Notes under the pieces: model-generated
Told to the model about the DNA's origin: nothing
Database searches by the model: none
Seen by the model: the letters and a program-made list of their open reading frames with translations, nothing else
Translations under genes and position numbers: made by a program
Shown here: in pieces, positions 49,077-57,824 of the stretch
How the letters are laid out: the number at the start of each line of letters is the position of its first letter
Numbering within the stretch: the stretch's first letter is position 1
Assembly (NCBI GenBank): GCA_028283725.1
Contig: JAPWKC010000003.1
Span: 868,001 to 932,000, forward strand
Length of the DNA stretch: 64,000 nt
Direction: 5' to 3'
Origin: Neorhizobium sp.
GTDB lineage: Bacteria; Pseudomonadota; Alphaproteobacteria; Rhizobiales; Rhizobiaceae

Positions 49077-49970
49077 ATGGAAACCAAAGCAGCCGCCGGG
49101 AAAGAGTTCGGCCTGTCTTTCGAATTCTTCCCGCCGAAGTCCGAGGAGATGGACGCGCAGCTCTGGCAGACGGTCGAGCAGCTGTCGGCCTTCGAGCCGG
49201 AATTCGTCTCCGTGACCTATGGTGCCGGTGGCTCGACCAAGGCGCCGACGCTTGCTGCCGTCGGCCGGATGATTTCCGATGCCGGGCTCTCCACCGCATC
49301 GCATCTGACTTGCGTCGATGCTTCGCGCGACGAGGTGAGGGCCGTGGTGGAGGAGTTGCGCGCAGCCGGCGTGCGCCGCATCGTTGCGCTGCGCGGCGAT
49401 CCGGCAGCGGGGATCGGCTCCGACTATAAACCGCATCCACAAGGGTTCTCCGATACGGCGCAGCTCGTCGAGATGTTGCTCGGCTATGGCGATTTCGACG
49501 TGTCCGTGTCCGCCTATCCGGAAAAGCACCCGGAGAGCCGCGATATCCTTGCCGATATCGACACGTTGAAGCGCAAGGCCGATGCCGGCGCGGCGCGGGC
49601 ACTGACACAGTTCTTCTTCGACAACGACATCTTCGAACGCTATCTGGACAAGGTGCGGGCAGCAGGCATTGCCATTCCGGTCGTGCCGGGGATCATGCCG
49701 ATCCAGAACCTGACGCAGCTCAAGCGGTTCGCCGGCCGTTGCGGCACGAGCGTGCCGTCATTCCTCGATGATCGCTTCGAGGGCTATGACGACAAGCCGG
49801 AAGAGCGGGCCAAGGTGGCGGCAGATGTGGCAGCCGAGCAGATCGAGGATCTGATGCGCCGTGGTCTCGACGACTTCCATCTCTACACGATGAACCGTGC
49901 GCCGCTCGTCTCTGCCGTGCTCGAGCGTCTCGGCCGCAAGCCGGTGCGCGATGTCGGAGCCGCCGCCTGA
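49077..49970 (+). CDS. metF: Methylenetetrahydrofolate reductase
   Basis: The 297-residue protein matches MetF in length and pattern: FGLSFEFFPPKSEEMD with the catalytic Glu near residue 16, PEFVSVTYGAGGS, ALRGDP near 103, VSVSAYPEKHPES, FFFDND and GIMPIQN. It reduces methylenetetrahydrofolate to methyltetrahydrofolate using FAD, supplying MetH. AGGAG lies eight bases upstream of the ATG. It is cotranscribed with the sahR-like gene. Confidence 0.95.
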   Translation: METKAAAGKEFGLSFEFFPPKSEEMDAQLWQTVEQLSAFEPEFVSVTYGAGGSTKAPTLAAVGRMISDAGLSTASHLTCVDASRDEVRAVVEELRAAGVRRIVALRGDPAAGIGSDYKPHPQGFSDTAQLVEMLLGYGDFDVSVSAYPEKHPESRDILADIDTLKRKADAGAARALTQFFFDNDIFERYLDKVRAAGIAIPVVPGIMPIQNLTQLKRFAGRCGTSVPSFLDDRFEGYDDKPEERAKVAADVAAEQIEDLMRRGLDDFHLYTMNRAPLVSAVLERLGRKPVRDVGAAA

Positions 49971-50028
49971 CGGGAGGCTCGCTTTTCGCGGCAATCGCAT
50001 CGCGTTTCTGCGCCATCCAGGAACTGGA

Positions 50029-50060
50029 AAAGCCCATGCTCCGTCTGGAACATGGGCTTT
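50029..50060 (+). terminator. Hairpin downstream of metF
   Basis: AAAGCCCATG and CATGGGCTTT form a 10-base-pair stem with a partly paired 12-base loop, 58 bases after the metF stop. The T-run is short (GGGCTTTATAG). Confidence 0.65.
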
Positions 50061-50157
50061 ATAGTTTCGAGCGATAGTCGCTCGCTTTTATCAAGTGGCT
50101 ATATCAAACGGTCATGGATGCAAGATCAGACCTGTTGAGACTGGTGCATTTCGCAAC

Positions 50158-50235
50158 TCAGATGAAGAGCATCGAAGCGACGAAAACGAATGCTGCACCG
50201 ACGACGAGAACATTGAGATTGTACGTAAGTCTCAT
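50158..50235 (-). CDS. Very small hydrophobic membrane protein, 25 residues
   Basis: The frame begins with ATG 50235, preceded by a near-perfect AGGAGG six bases upstream, and ends at TGA 50158. The peptide starts MRLTYNLNVL and continues as one hydrophobic helix ending SMLFI, so it should insert into the inner membrane as a single span. The strong ribosome binding site in an otherwise non-coding, A+T-rich gap is the main evidence. It lies downstream of the DMT permease gene on the same strand but 235 bases away, so it probably has its own promoter. Function unknown. Confidence 0.6.
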   Translation of the reverse strand: MRLTYNLNVLVVGAAFVFVASMLFI

Positions 50236-50469
50236 GTTTGCCTCCTTGCGTTGACCGTTAGAGTTTATGTCCGATTTGTGTTCCTTGGAAAGCGAATTCG
50301 TTGCTGCGCTGCCGTATGGCGGCTTGCCAAATTGTCGCAGATCTCGATCATGGTATTGAAATCATGAGAATTTTAGCGGTGTAACGAGGCGTTTCAATCT
50401 GTTAAATTCTCGTGATCTGCCGTTAATCTCGATGAATGGAGAGCGTAAACGAAGTCTTTCAGACACCGT

Positions 50470-51393
50470 TCAAGCCATTTTCTCGCGCTTGCGAAATAGC
50501 CGTCCGTCGAGCACGAGAAGGCCGAGGCCGATCACCAGCATCCCGGCAAAATCCGTCGCACCCAGCCTTTCGCCGAGGAAGACGGCGCCGAGCACGATGG
50601 CGAAGGGCGGGATCAGCAGCGTCACCAGCGAGGCATTGGTGGCACCGGCAAGGCCGAGAATGCGGAAGTAAAGAAGGTAGGCGTAGGCGGTCGAGACCAG
50701 CGCGAGCGCGAGGATCGCCGCGCAGGCGGCAAGCGACGGCATGGGCAGTGTCCACGGATGATCGAATGCGAGCGAGACCGGAAGAACCATCAGGCTCGAC
50801 GCCGTCATCTGGCCGCAGGCGATGACGATCGCCGGAATGGCGCGGAAACGCTTGCCGTAGGTTCCGGCAAAGCCGTAGGAGAGGGCGGCGCAGAGCGGCA
50901 GGATCAGCGCCCAGAGCGGGATCGACGTCATGCCGGCAAGGCTCGGGCCGATCAGGATGGCGGTGCCGAGAAGACCGAGAAGGCAACCGCCGATCTTGGC
51001 GGCGCTCAGCTTTTCGTCCGGGGTCCAGTAATTGGCGATCAGCACGGTCCAGACCGGTGTCGTCGCATTGAGGATTGAGGCAAGGCCGGCACCGATCTGC
51101 GTCTGGCCGAAGAAGATCAGCGCGTGGGGCAGGGCGTTGTTCAGGAGGCCCAGAATGGCGAAGGACTTCCAGTGCGCTTTCAGCGTCGGATAGAGATCGA
51201 ACCGGCCGCCGATATAGATATGGAGCGCGAGCGCGGCGAGCCCGAGCCGCAGGAAGACCAGCGTCAGCGGCGGGACTTCATGGATGGCGACGCGGGCGAA
51301 GAAGAAGGACCCGCCCCAGATCAGCCCCAAGAGCGCGATCAGGAGCCAGGCGAGCGTGCTCGGTCTGGTCGCTGCGGTCGATTGTGTGTTCAC
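50470..51393 (-). CDS. DMT superfamily (EamA) permease
   Basis: The GTG at 51393 has GGAGGGGG upstream and gives 307 residues. Ten hydrophobic segments in two EamA repeats are visible, beginning LAWLLIALLGLIWGGSFF. This is an inner-membrane exporter or exchanger of small metabolites of unknown identity. It is distinct from the permease at 1945. No operon partner is evident. Confidence 0.85.
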   Translation of the reverse strand: MNTQSTAATRPSTLAWLLIALLGLIWGGSFFFARVAIHEVPPLTLVFLRLGLAALALHIYIGGRFDLYPTLKAHWKSFAILGLLNNALPHALIFFGQTQIGAGLASILNATTPVWTVLIANYWTPDEKLSAAKIGGCLLGLLGTAILIGPSLAGMTSIPLWALILPLCAALSYGFAGTYGKRFRAIPAIVIACGQMTASSLMVLPVSLAFDHPWTLPMPSLAACAAILALALVSTAYAYLLYFRILGLAGATNASLVTLLIPPFAIVLGAVFLGERLGATDFAGMLVIGLGLLVLDGRLFRKREKMA

Positions 51394-51594
51394 GGCGAAT
51401 CCCCCTCCTTGAACGAAGGGTGAACAGATAACCCGCCGAGGCGGTTTGCACCACCCGTTTCCTGCAGCTTTCCAAAGATAGGGCATTTTCGTCTATCTTC
51501 GAAATGCGGCGCTGCCCTTTCTCCCCGGTTTCACGCAGTTTTCGCCGCAAACCCGGTTCGCGCTTCGGCTGAATTTGCGCATGGAGCGGATGAC

Positions 51595-51630
51595 AAAAAA
51601 AGCCCGCAACGCTGTGGAAGCGATGCGGGC
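51595..51630 (-). terminator. Rho-independent terminator of the MltB-like gene
   Basis: On the minus strand GCCCGCA and TGCGGGC, with an inner CGCT/AGCG pairing, form a stem followed by seven T residues. It lies about 30 bases after the stop codon. Confidence 0.88.
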
Positions 51631-51661
51631 CTGACTGGTCACTTGCCAGTGTCCGTTACTC

Positions 51662-52906
51662 TCAGAGGGCGTCGAGCAGCGCCTGGGTCGGCCAGCCATC
51701 GGCCGGCTGGCCAAGGCGGGCCTGTTCCTTCTGCACGGCGACGCGGGTGCCGGAGCCGAGAATGCCATCGACCTTGCCGATATCGTAACCCTTGGCTTCA
51801 AGCTTTGTCTGCAGCGCGCGCATGCCGGCATCGTCGAGGCCCACGTCCGGATTGCCCTTGACGTAGGTCGGCGCGCCGGAAAGGCGGGTGGCGAAATAGG
51901 CGGCCGAGGTCGTGTAGATGAACGACTTGTTCCACTCGAGATAGATGTTGAAATTCGGGTAGGTGAGGAAGGCCGGGCCCTTGCGGCCCTGCGGCAGGAT
52001 AAGGGCCGCGGGAAGGTTGCCGAAAGAGGTGACGCCGTCGCGCGGCTTGACGCCATAGGCGAACCACTGGCTTGCGGGGATCTCGTTGCCGAGGCCGCTC
52101 TTTTCCCAGGGCAGGACGTCCGGCACGCTGACTTCCTGCAGCCAGGGCTGGCCGGCCTTGAAGCCGAGATGCTGGATGAATTTCGCGGCCGTCAGAACCG
52201 CATCGGCGCCGCTCTGCTTGACGTTGATATGGCCATCGCCATCGCCATCGACGCCAAAGGCGATAATGTCCTTCGGCAGCATCTGGACCTGGCCGATTTC
52301 GCCGGCCCAGGCGCCGGTATTGGTGGCCGGGTTGAGATCGCCATGCTGAACCATCTCGATAGCCGCAATCAGCTGCGGGCGGAAGAGTTCCGGGCGACGG
52401 CAATCATGCGCCATGGTGACAAGCGCGTTGCGGGTGTTGAAATCGCCCTGCACGGCGCCGAAATCGGTTTCCATCGCCCAGAAGGCGGTGATGACGCCGG
52501 GGGCGACGCCGAATTCGTTCTGGGCACGGCCGAAGACGTCTGCCATCTGCTTCATCTTCTGGCGGCCGATATCGAGGCGGGCCTGGCTGACGGTGCGCTG
52601 CGAGAATTCCAGGAAGGTCTGGCGAAAGACGCCCTGGGCGCGGTCGCGGGCGAGAACCTTGGGATCGATCTGGGCGCCGGCCAGCGCTTCGTCCGCCGCG
52701 CTTGCCGGAACGCCGTCAGAGATGGCCTCGGCCTTTACACCGGCCAGAAATGCCGCAAGGTCGCCGCCGCAAACGGTGCCGGAAGCGGCTGTGGTGGCGG
52801 TTGCGGAGGGCGCCTGCGCCATGGCGCTGGTGGAAATGGCGGTGGACGACAAGGCCGTCAGGAAAAGGCAGCCCAGAGCAAGGCGTCGGAAGGGTGTGGC
52901 AGACAT
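51662..52906 (-). CDS. Lytic murein transglycosylase of the MltB family with C-terminal PG-binding domain
   Basis: From ATG 52906 the product has 414 residues. A signal peptide (cleavage near AMAQA) is followed by an MltB-type domain (about 50-340) with catalytic Glu in AFWAMETDFGAVQG near 150 and the substrate-cleft segments GEIGQVQMLPKDI and FGVDGDGDGHINV. A peptidoglycan_binding_1 domain (about 355-414) ends the protein. It cleaves glycan strands to 1,6-anhydro products in the periplasm. There is no lipobox, so it is a soluble form. Confidence 0.9.
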   Translation of the reverse strand: MSATPFRRLALGCLFLTALSSTAISTSAMAQAPSATATTAASGTVCGGDLAAFLAGVKAEAISDGVPASAADEALAGAQIDPKVLARDRAQGVFRQTFLEFSQRTVSQARLDIGRQKMKQMADVFGRAQNEFGVAPGVITAFWAMETDFGAVQGDFNTRNALVTMAHDCRRPELFRPQLIAAIEMVQHGDLNPATNTGAWAGEIGQVQMLPKDIIAFGVDGDGDGHINVKQSGADAVLTAAKFIQHLGFKAGQPWLQEVSVPDVLPWEKSGLGNEIPASQWFAYGVKPRDGVTSFGNLPAALILPQGRKGPAFLTYPNFNIYLEWNKSFIYTTSAAYFATRLSGAPTYVKGNPDVGLDDAGMRALQTKLEAKGYDIGKVDGILGSGTRVAVQKEQARLGQPADGWPTQALLDAL

Positions 52907-53102
52907 CGGCGTTCCCAAAAATGATCGAAAGCCACCGGTGCGCTGTCATGTCCGTCGAGCGGTCGGCAGCGCCGGCTGGCTGGTCGCGGTGGTTTTATCG
53001 CAACCGCTAACGTAAAGCCAGCCAGCTATTTCCGGGCAACGGCGAATTGAAGTGCCCGGTGATCCGATAAGGCCGGGGTGCTGTTGGGGTTTCGCCGGCG
53101 CT

Positions 53103-54041
53103 TTACTGCGGCATGACGGGGGGCTGGGCGAAGGACTGCAGGCCCGGCTGCATCACAGTCTGCGCCTCCGCATAGGCCACAGGCGCGACCGGCGCTACCG
53201 TCGGCACGGCTGCGGCAACCGCGGTGCCGCCATCCTGGATCGGGCGTTCGAGCTGGGCGACCCAGGTGCGCCATTGTTTCGCATTGCCGGCAAAGACGTT
53301 GATATCCGTCTGGCCCCTGACACCGGGCACGATGCCCGTGCCGGTATATTGCCAGAAGGACCAGCGACGGTCGGCGTAGATCTTGCTCGGATGGGCAGCC
53401 GTGGAGCGGACCCAGAACGGGTAGTTGTCGAAATAGCCGACGAGGTTGTCGCGGTGGAAATCGACCGAGGTGTAGATGATCGGACGCTTGCCGTAATAGG
53501 CTTCCAGCCTGTCCATGAAGCGCTTCATGACGGCGCGCACGGAGGCCGGATCGGGCTTCAGCTTGCAGGATTTCGAGGCATGGTTCCACTCGACGTCGAT
53601 GACGGGCGGCATCTGCACGGAGGCCTTCGGCACGTTCTGGATGAACCAGTCGGCCTGTTCGTCCGGCGTCGAACAGAAATAGTAAAAATGATAGGGCGCG
53701 TAGGGAATGCCGACGGCTGCTGCCGCCCGCCAGTTCTTCTCGAAGGTCGGATCGACCCGGTCCTTGCCTTCGGTCGCCTTGAAGAAGACGAAGGAAATGC
53801 CCGATTTCTTGACCGTCGGCCAATCGACGCCGTCGCCGTTCCACTTCGACAGATCGATGCCGTGGATCTCGTGCTTGCCCGGATGGTCGGAGCCGAAATC
53901 GGCCGGCTTGGCATCCTTGAATTTCCCCTTGCCGATCGACGAGGTGGAAATCAGGTCATAGCGCGTCGAGGTACAGGACGTCGCGGTAAGGCCGGTCAGA
54001 AGAAGGGCAGCGGCAAGCAAAGCAGTCGGGAGCCGAGGCAT
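53103..54041 (-). CDS. GH25 family lysozyme-like lipoprotein
   Basis: The ATG at 54041 with GAGGA upstream gives 312 residues. The leader ends in a lipobox-like LTATSC, so the protein is probably lipid-anchored. The GH25 domain has HGIDLSKWNGDGVDW near 82, SFVFFKATEG, and PPVIDVEWN with the Asp/Glu catalytic pair near 168; YTSVDFHRDNL follows. The last 50 residues are a low-complexity A/P/V/Q tail. It should hydrolyse the muramyl bond of peptidoglycan in the periplasm. Confidence 0.87.
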   Translation of the reverse strand: MPRLPTALLAAALLLTGLTATSCTSTRYDLISTSSIGKGKFKDAKPADFGSDHPGKHEIHGIDLSKWNGDGVDWPTVKKSGISFVFFKATEGKDRVDPTFEKNWRAAAAVGIPYAPYHFYYFCSTPDEQADWFIQNVPKASVQMPPVIDVEWNHASKSCKLKPDPASVRAVMKRFMDRLEAYYGKRPIIYTSVDFHRDNLVGYFDNYPFWVRSTAAHPSKIYADRRWSFWQYTGTGIVPGVRGQTDINVFAGNAKQWRTWVAQLERPIQDGGTAVAAAVPTVAPVAPVAYAEAQTVMQPGLQSFAQPPVMPQ

Positions 54042-54280
54042 GGATGTCCTCAAATCAGAGACGAAACGGAAGCCTCTTGCCCCGCGAACGCAACACACAG
54101 GGAGGCATGAACGTCATGTTCACCATAACGTCGTAAAAATTCCGTTAGGGCAAGCTGAAAAACATCCGCTCCCGTCCGAGGCGGCTATCCGGCGGGGCCG
54201 TGCGGCAAGGAAACCGGCCCGCTTTCCTTCCTGACCCGCAAGGACGTCTACAGCGACGACAAGCTGCATGCCGATGAAGA

Positions 54281-54949
54281 TCAGCCACGGCGGCGGATCA
54301 CCGCGTGCCAGGCATAGCCCCAGCCGATCGTCTCGAACGCCATATCGGCATCTGCGGCCTGCAGACGTTGTTCGAGTACGGCATGCAGATCAGGGCGGGG
54401 GGTAACATGGAAGCGGGTCAGCCACGCTTTCAGCATGCCGCCGAACCAGGCGGGCAGATCTTCCTGCTGGCCGAAATCGACGATATGCAGCGAGCCGTTC
54501 GGGGCAAGGGCTGCCAGTGCCGCATCGACCGCCTTCTCCCATCCGGGGATCATCGAGAGTGCGTAGGAAATGAGGATGCGGTCAAAACCCTCGACACCGA
54601 AATCGCGGGGCGAGAAATCGGTGGCATCGGCGACGCGCAGGTCCGGTGACAGTTTCAGGCCGCGGAAATTGGCGCGGGCACTTTGCAGCATCTCGGCGGA
54701 GATATCGAGACCGTAGAGACTGGCATCGGGATAGCGGCGATGCGCCAGAAGCAGGTTGCGGCCCGTGCCGCAGCCGACTTCGAGCAGGGTGCCCTGCGGG
54801 GGGATTTTCAGCCCCTCGATCGCGCGGTCGCGACCGAAGAGATAGTATTTGCGGGTCAGATCATAGATGTGGCGCTGATAGCGGTACATCCTGTCCATGC
54901 TTGTCGCATGATCGGAAGGGGCCGCGGGCTTTGCCAGATCGATCGCCAT
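54281..54949 (-). CDS. btaB: Betaine lipid N-methyltransferase
   Basis: The ATG at 54949 overlaps the btaA stop by one base (TGATG) and gives 222 residues. The protein is a class I methyltransferase with LLEVGCGTGRNLLLAHRRYP as AdoMet motif I near 50, LYGLDISAEML as motif II, and ISYALSMIPGW near 135. Next to btaA this is BtaB, which methylates diacylglyceryl-homoserine three times to make the betaine lipid DGTS. Confidence 0.88.
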   Translation of the reverse strand: MAIDLAKPAAPSDHATSMDRMYRYQRHIYDLTRKYYLFGRDRAIEGLKIPPQGTLLEVGCGTGRNLLLAHRRYPDASLYGLDISAEMLQSARANFRGLKLSPDLRVADATDFSPRDFGVEGFDRILISYALSMIPGWEKAVDAALAALAPNGSLHIVDFGQQEDLPAWFGGMLKAWLTRFHVTPRPDLHAVLEQRLQAADADMAFETIGWGYAWHAVIRRRG

Positions 54950-56196
54950 CAGCCCTTCCTCGCATAGATGTGGAAGCCGCCATAGATGGCCGACCGATCC
55001 TGAAGATTGAGGTCGATCGAGCGATCGGCGAGGTAGTCCCACTGATCGGCCAGTGCCTGCGACAGGCGACCGTCGAGGACGCTCTTTTCGGCGGCTGTGC
55101 GGAAGATGACGCGGGCGCCGGGGGCAGCCGAGCGGGTGATCTCCGTCCAGAGATCGTTCAGCTGCTCGTCGGTCATCCAGTCCTGCGCGTCGAGCAGGAT
55201 GTAGCGATCGACGGTGCCGGCCGCCTTGCGCTTCAGAAGCTCGGTATAGCTTTCGTGATGAACCGCGACGCGATCGACATTGGCGCGGATCGTCTTGTAG
55301 TTTTCGGCCTGAAGATAGGTCGGGAGCGAGCCTTCGTGGGCGGCCGGGTAACGGCGCATGAAGGCCTGCCAGGCGAAATAGTTGTCGCGCAGCGGGAAGT
55401 GGCAGGCGAGCTTTTCAAGACGCTGGCGCAGGACCGGCGCGATCGAGCCGCCATCCGCCATGCCGGCCAGTTCGTCATATTGCTGCGGCGGTATGCCGAG
55501 ACCGAAGAGCGAACTCTTGCGGGCCGTTATCCAGCGGATCAGCGGCTTGTCGAAGAGCGGCGCGATGCGATCGTCGAAGAACTGGCGCTGTTCGCGCAGC
55601 GACTTGGTCTTTGCCATCTCGGTGAGGTCGATGCCGTGCAGCCGGGCGATCAGGTGCCCGGCGCCGATGAAACGGCCGAGAAGACCGGTGCGGTAGATGT
55701 TGCGGTCGAAGACTTCGACGCGGCGGCGGCCCGAAAGCGTCCGCTTCTGCCAGTAGGCGCGGGTCGCCTCATCGAGGTTCGGCGCGATCTGTTCGTCGAA
55801 GAGGCGGCTGTTGCCTCTGGTCTCGGTCATGCCGAAATAGCGCACGACATCGGCGTGGCCCGACAGATTGCGGAAGGCCGAAAGCTTCAGGCGGTTGAGC
55901 GCGATATGATGCGGATTGAGATCGACGACGTCGATGGATTTCGGCGAACGCGACAGATAGGCCAGCATGTTGCAACCGCCGGAGCCGATCGTGACGATCG
56001 AATGGCCTTCGGAGAGTTCCATCGCCCGCATGTCGATTTCCGGGTCTTCCCAGATCTGCGGATAGACAAGGCCGGAAAAGAGCAGGCCGAAAAGCCGTTC
56101 CGAAATACCCTGTCGCGAGAGCATGCGATGCTGGAGAAGGGCGTCCTTGAGCTTCTGATTTTTCCGGAAACCGGCGTCCTGTGCAATGTCGGCCAT
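54949..56196 (-). CDS. btaA: AdoMet:diacylglycerol 3-amino-3-carboxypropyltransferase
   Basis: The 415-residue DUF3419 protein has FSGLVYPQIWEDPEIDMRAM near residue 40, an AdoMet-binding region IVTIGSGGCNMLAYLSRSP, DVVDLNPHHIALN and the C-terminal VIFRTAAEKS. BtaA transfers the aminocarboxypropyl group of AdoMet to diacylglycerol, giving diacylglyceryl-homoserine, the precursor of DGTS. In Rhodobacter and Sinorhizobium these genes replace phospholipids under phosphate limitation. No clear Pho box was found upstream. It consumes AdoMet, as does btaB. Confidence 0.9.
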   Translation of the reverse strand: MADIAQDAGFRKNQKLKDALLQHRMLSRQGISERLFGLLFSGLVYPQIWEDPEIDMRAMELSEGHSIVTIGSGGCNMLAYLSRSPKSIDVVDLNPHHIALNRLKLSAFRNLSGHADVVRYFGMTETRGNSRLFDEQIAPNLDEATRAYWQKRTLSGRRRVEVFDRNIYRTGLLGRFIGAGHLIARLHGIDLTEMAKTKSLREQRQFFDDRIAPLFDKPLIRWITARKSSLFGLGIPPQQYDELAGMADGGSIAPVLRQRLEKLACHFPLRDNYFAWQAFMRRYPAAHEGSLPTYLQAENYKTIRANVDRVAVHHESYTELLKRKAAGTVDRYILLDAQDWMTDEQLNDLWTEITRSAAPGARVIFRTAAEKSVLDGRLSQALADQWDYLADRSIDLNLQDRSAIYGGFHIYARKG

Positions 56197-56405
56197 CAGC
56201 GAATCTCATCCCGAATTGAGGTTTCGGTGCATTTATGCCTGTCTTGCAACAGACTGATGACGCCGTTTGTGAATGACGGATGGGATGCGGATTGCGCTGG
56301 TTGGCAGCGAGGGATCGGCAAGGCCCGCGATGAACGTTTCCGTGTCTTTCGCCCGACGCAGAAACCTGCTTCGATCAGGGTCCGATCGGAATTCCGGAGC
56401 CCCTC

Positions 56406-57824
56406 ATGCGATCTGTCGTTCGTGCGGCGAAATTCGTCTGCCTGCTGGTCATTCTTCTCATCGCCGCCGCCGGCCTGTGGTTGACGCTGATGCCGCCCGA
56501 ACTTCTGAGGGTCGGCAGCGGCTATGCCGCCAAGATGGTCTGCTCGAACGTGTTCATCGCCGGGCGCAATCCGGACGAGGTGCTGGCCGTCGATGTGCAG
56601 GCACCCGGCAATCCGCTTCTGAAGCTCATGCGCGTCTCCGTCGACCGGGAGGCCCGGCGCGTCCATGCAGGGTTCTTCTGGCTGTTGGGCGGCAATGAAG
56701 CGGTCTACCGGGAAGGGCTCGGATGTACCGTGCGGCCCGACGGCAAGGCGCCGCCAGCCATCGGCGTCGCGCCGGTCGTTGCCGCGGCAGGCGATCCCGA
56801 CGGTGCGGATCTTCTCTGGCCCGAAGGGCAGAAGGTCTTTCCGAATGAATCGGTTATGACGGTTCTTTCAGATCCGGCTTTGACCGGGCCGGGCATGCGC
56901 GCCGTGGTGGTGGTCAAGGGTGGCCGCGTCGTCGGCGAGGCCTATGGCGAAGGGTTTTCCGCCTCGACGCCGCTGATCGGCTGGTCGATGACCAAGACCG
57001 TCAATGCGGCCATCATCGGCACCCTGATCCGCGACGGCCGGATGGCGCTTGCCGATCGTGATCTGGTCGCCGCATGGCGCGGCAGCGCGCGCGCGACGAT
57101 CACGCTTGCCAATCTGCTGGCGATGGAGAGCGGGCTGGAATTCAACGAGGATTACGGCACCGTGGCCGATGTGACGCGGATGCTGTTTCTCGAAAGCGAC
57201 ATGGCGCGGTTCGTGGCGGACAAGCCGCTCGTCTCTGCACCGGGCTCCGCCTTCAACTATTCCTCGGGCACCTCGACGCTTGTGTCGAAACTGTGGATGG
57301 AGGCGATCGGCACCCGGAGCGGCGGCCGGACCGCGGCGCTGAGCTATCCTCGCCGGGCCCTGTTCGATCCGATCGGCATGAAGAGCGCGGTGATGGAGAC
57401 CGATGCCGAGGGTACGTTCGTCGGCAGTTCCTATCTCTATGCGACGGCCAGGGACTGGGCACGATTCGGCCTGCTTCTCTCCCACGACGGTGTGTGGAAC
57501 GGCAATCGCATCCTGCCGGAGGGGTTCGTTGCCCTGATGCAGACACCGAATGGGCATTCCGGCGGGCGGTTCACGCAGATGCAGACGTGGTTGCCGTCAC
57601 GCGATGGCGCGGTGAAAGGCCGAATGCCGCCGGATACATTCTATCTCAGCGGTCATGACGGGCAGACGGTCGCCGTCATGCCCTCGCTCGATCTCGTGGT
57701 CGTGCGGATGGGGCTGACGCCCGGATACGGAAATTACGATCCCGGCTTCTTGGCCGGTACGCTTGCCGCGATGCCGGCAGGGGCACTGACCGGCATGCTG
57801 AATGCCACAGCCGTCGGGCGCTGA
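56406..57824 (+). CDS. Membrane-anchored serine hydrolase of the beta-lactamase class C type
   Basis: The 472-residue protein has an N-terminal hydrophobic anchor (about residues 10-29) and a large periplasmic domain. The nucleophile motif is SMTK (S194, K197), the second motif is NYSS (Y285), and LSGHDGQ near 420 stands in for the usual KTG. This fits the serine hydrolase/6-aminohexanoate-dimer hydrolase branch rather than true beta-lactamase. The substrate is unknown. Its last 91 bases overlap the 3' end of the oppositely oriented SLT gene. Confidence 0.8.
   Translation: MRSVVRAAKFVCLLVILLIAAAGLWLTLMPPELLRVGSGYAAKMVCSNVFIAGRNPDEVLAVDVQAPGNPLLKLMRVSVDREARRVHAGFFWLLGGNEAVYREGLGCTVRPDGKAPPAIGVAPVVAAAGDPDGADLLWPEGQKVFPNESVMTVLSDPALTGPGMRAVVVVKGGRVVGEAYGEGFSASTPLIGWSMTKTVNAAIIGTLIRDGRMALADRDLVAAWRGSARATITLANLLAMESGLEFNEDYGTVADVTRMLFLESDMARFVADKPLVSAPGSAFNYSSGTSTLVSKLWMEAIGTRSGGRTAALSYPRRALFDPIGMKSAVMETDAEGTFVGSSYLYATARDWARFGLLLSHDGVWNGNRILPEGFVALMQTPNGHSGGRFTQMQTWLPSRDGAVKGRMPPDTFYLSGHDGQTVAVMPSLDLVVVRMGLTPGYGNYDPGFLAGTLAAMPAGALTGMLNATAVGR

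Larger units (their letters stand above)
49971..50469. other. Intergenic region between metF and a DMT permease
   Basis: The 499 bases contain the metF terminator at 50029-50060 and the miniprotein gene at 50158-50235. The remaining A+T-rich stretch 50240-50460 shows no convincing gene; it may contain the miniprotein promoter. Confidence 0.5.

Noticed and set aside
47976..49529. Long minus-strand frame opposite the sahR-like gene and metF
   Set aside because: Both plus-strand genes have family motifs and ribosome binding sites; the antisense frame does not.
50240..50284. GGAAC sequence upstream of the 25-residue gene as an EcfG/RpoE2 promoter
   Set aside because: A GGAAC -35-like sequence is present on the minus strand, but no cGTT or TT -10 element follows at 16-19 bases.
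50095..50367. Plus-strand 90-codon frame in the gap after metF
   Set aside because: No ribosome binding site, unlikely composition, and it overlaps antisense the better supported 25-residue gene.
56240..56280. Pho box upstream of btaA
   Set aside because: Two ATGACG sequences are present but their starts are 16 bases apart instead of the 11 expected for Pho box repeats, and the CTGTCAT consensus is incomplete.
54646..56484. Long plus-strand frame opposite btaA and btaB
   Set aside because: The btaAB motifs and TGATG coupling fix the coding strand.
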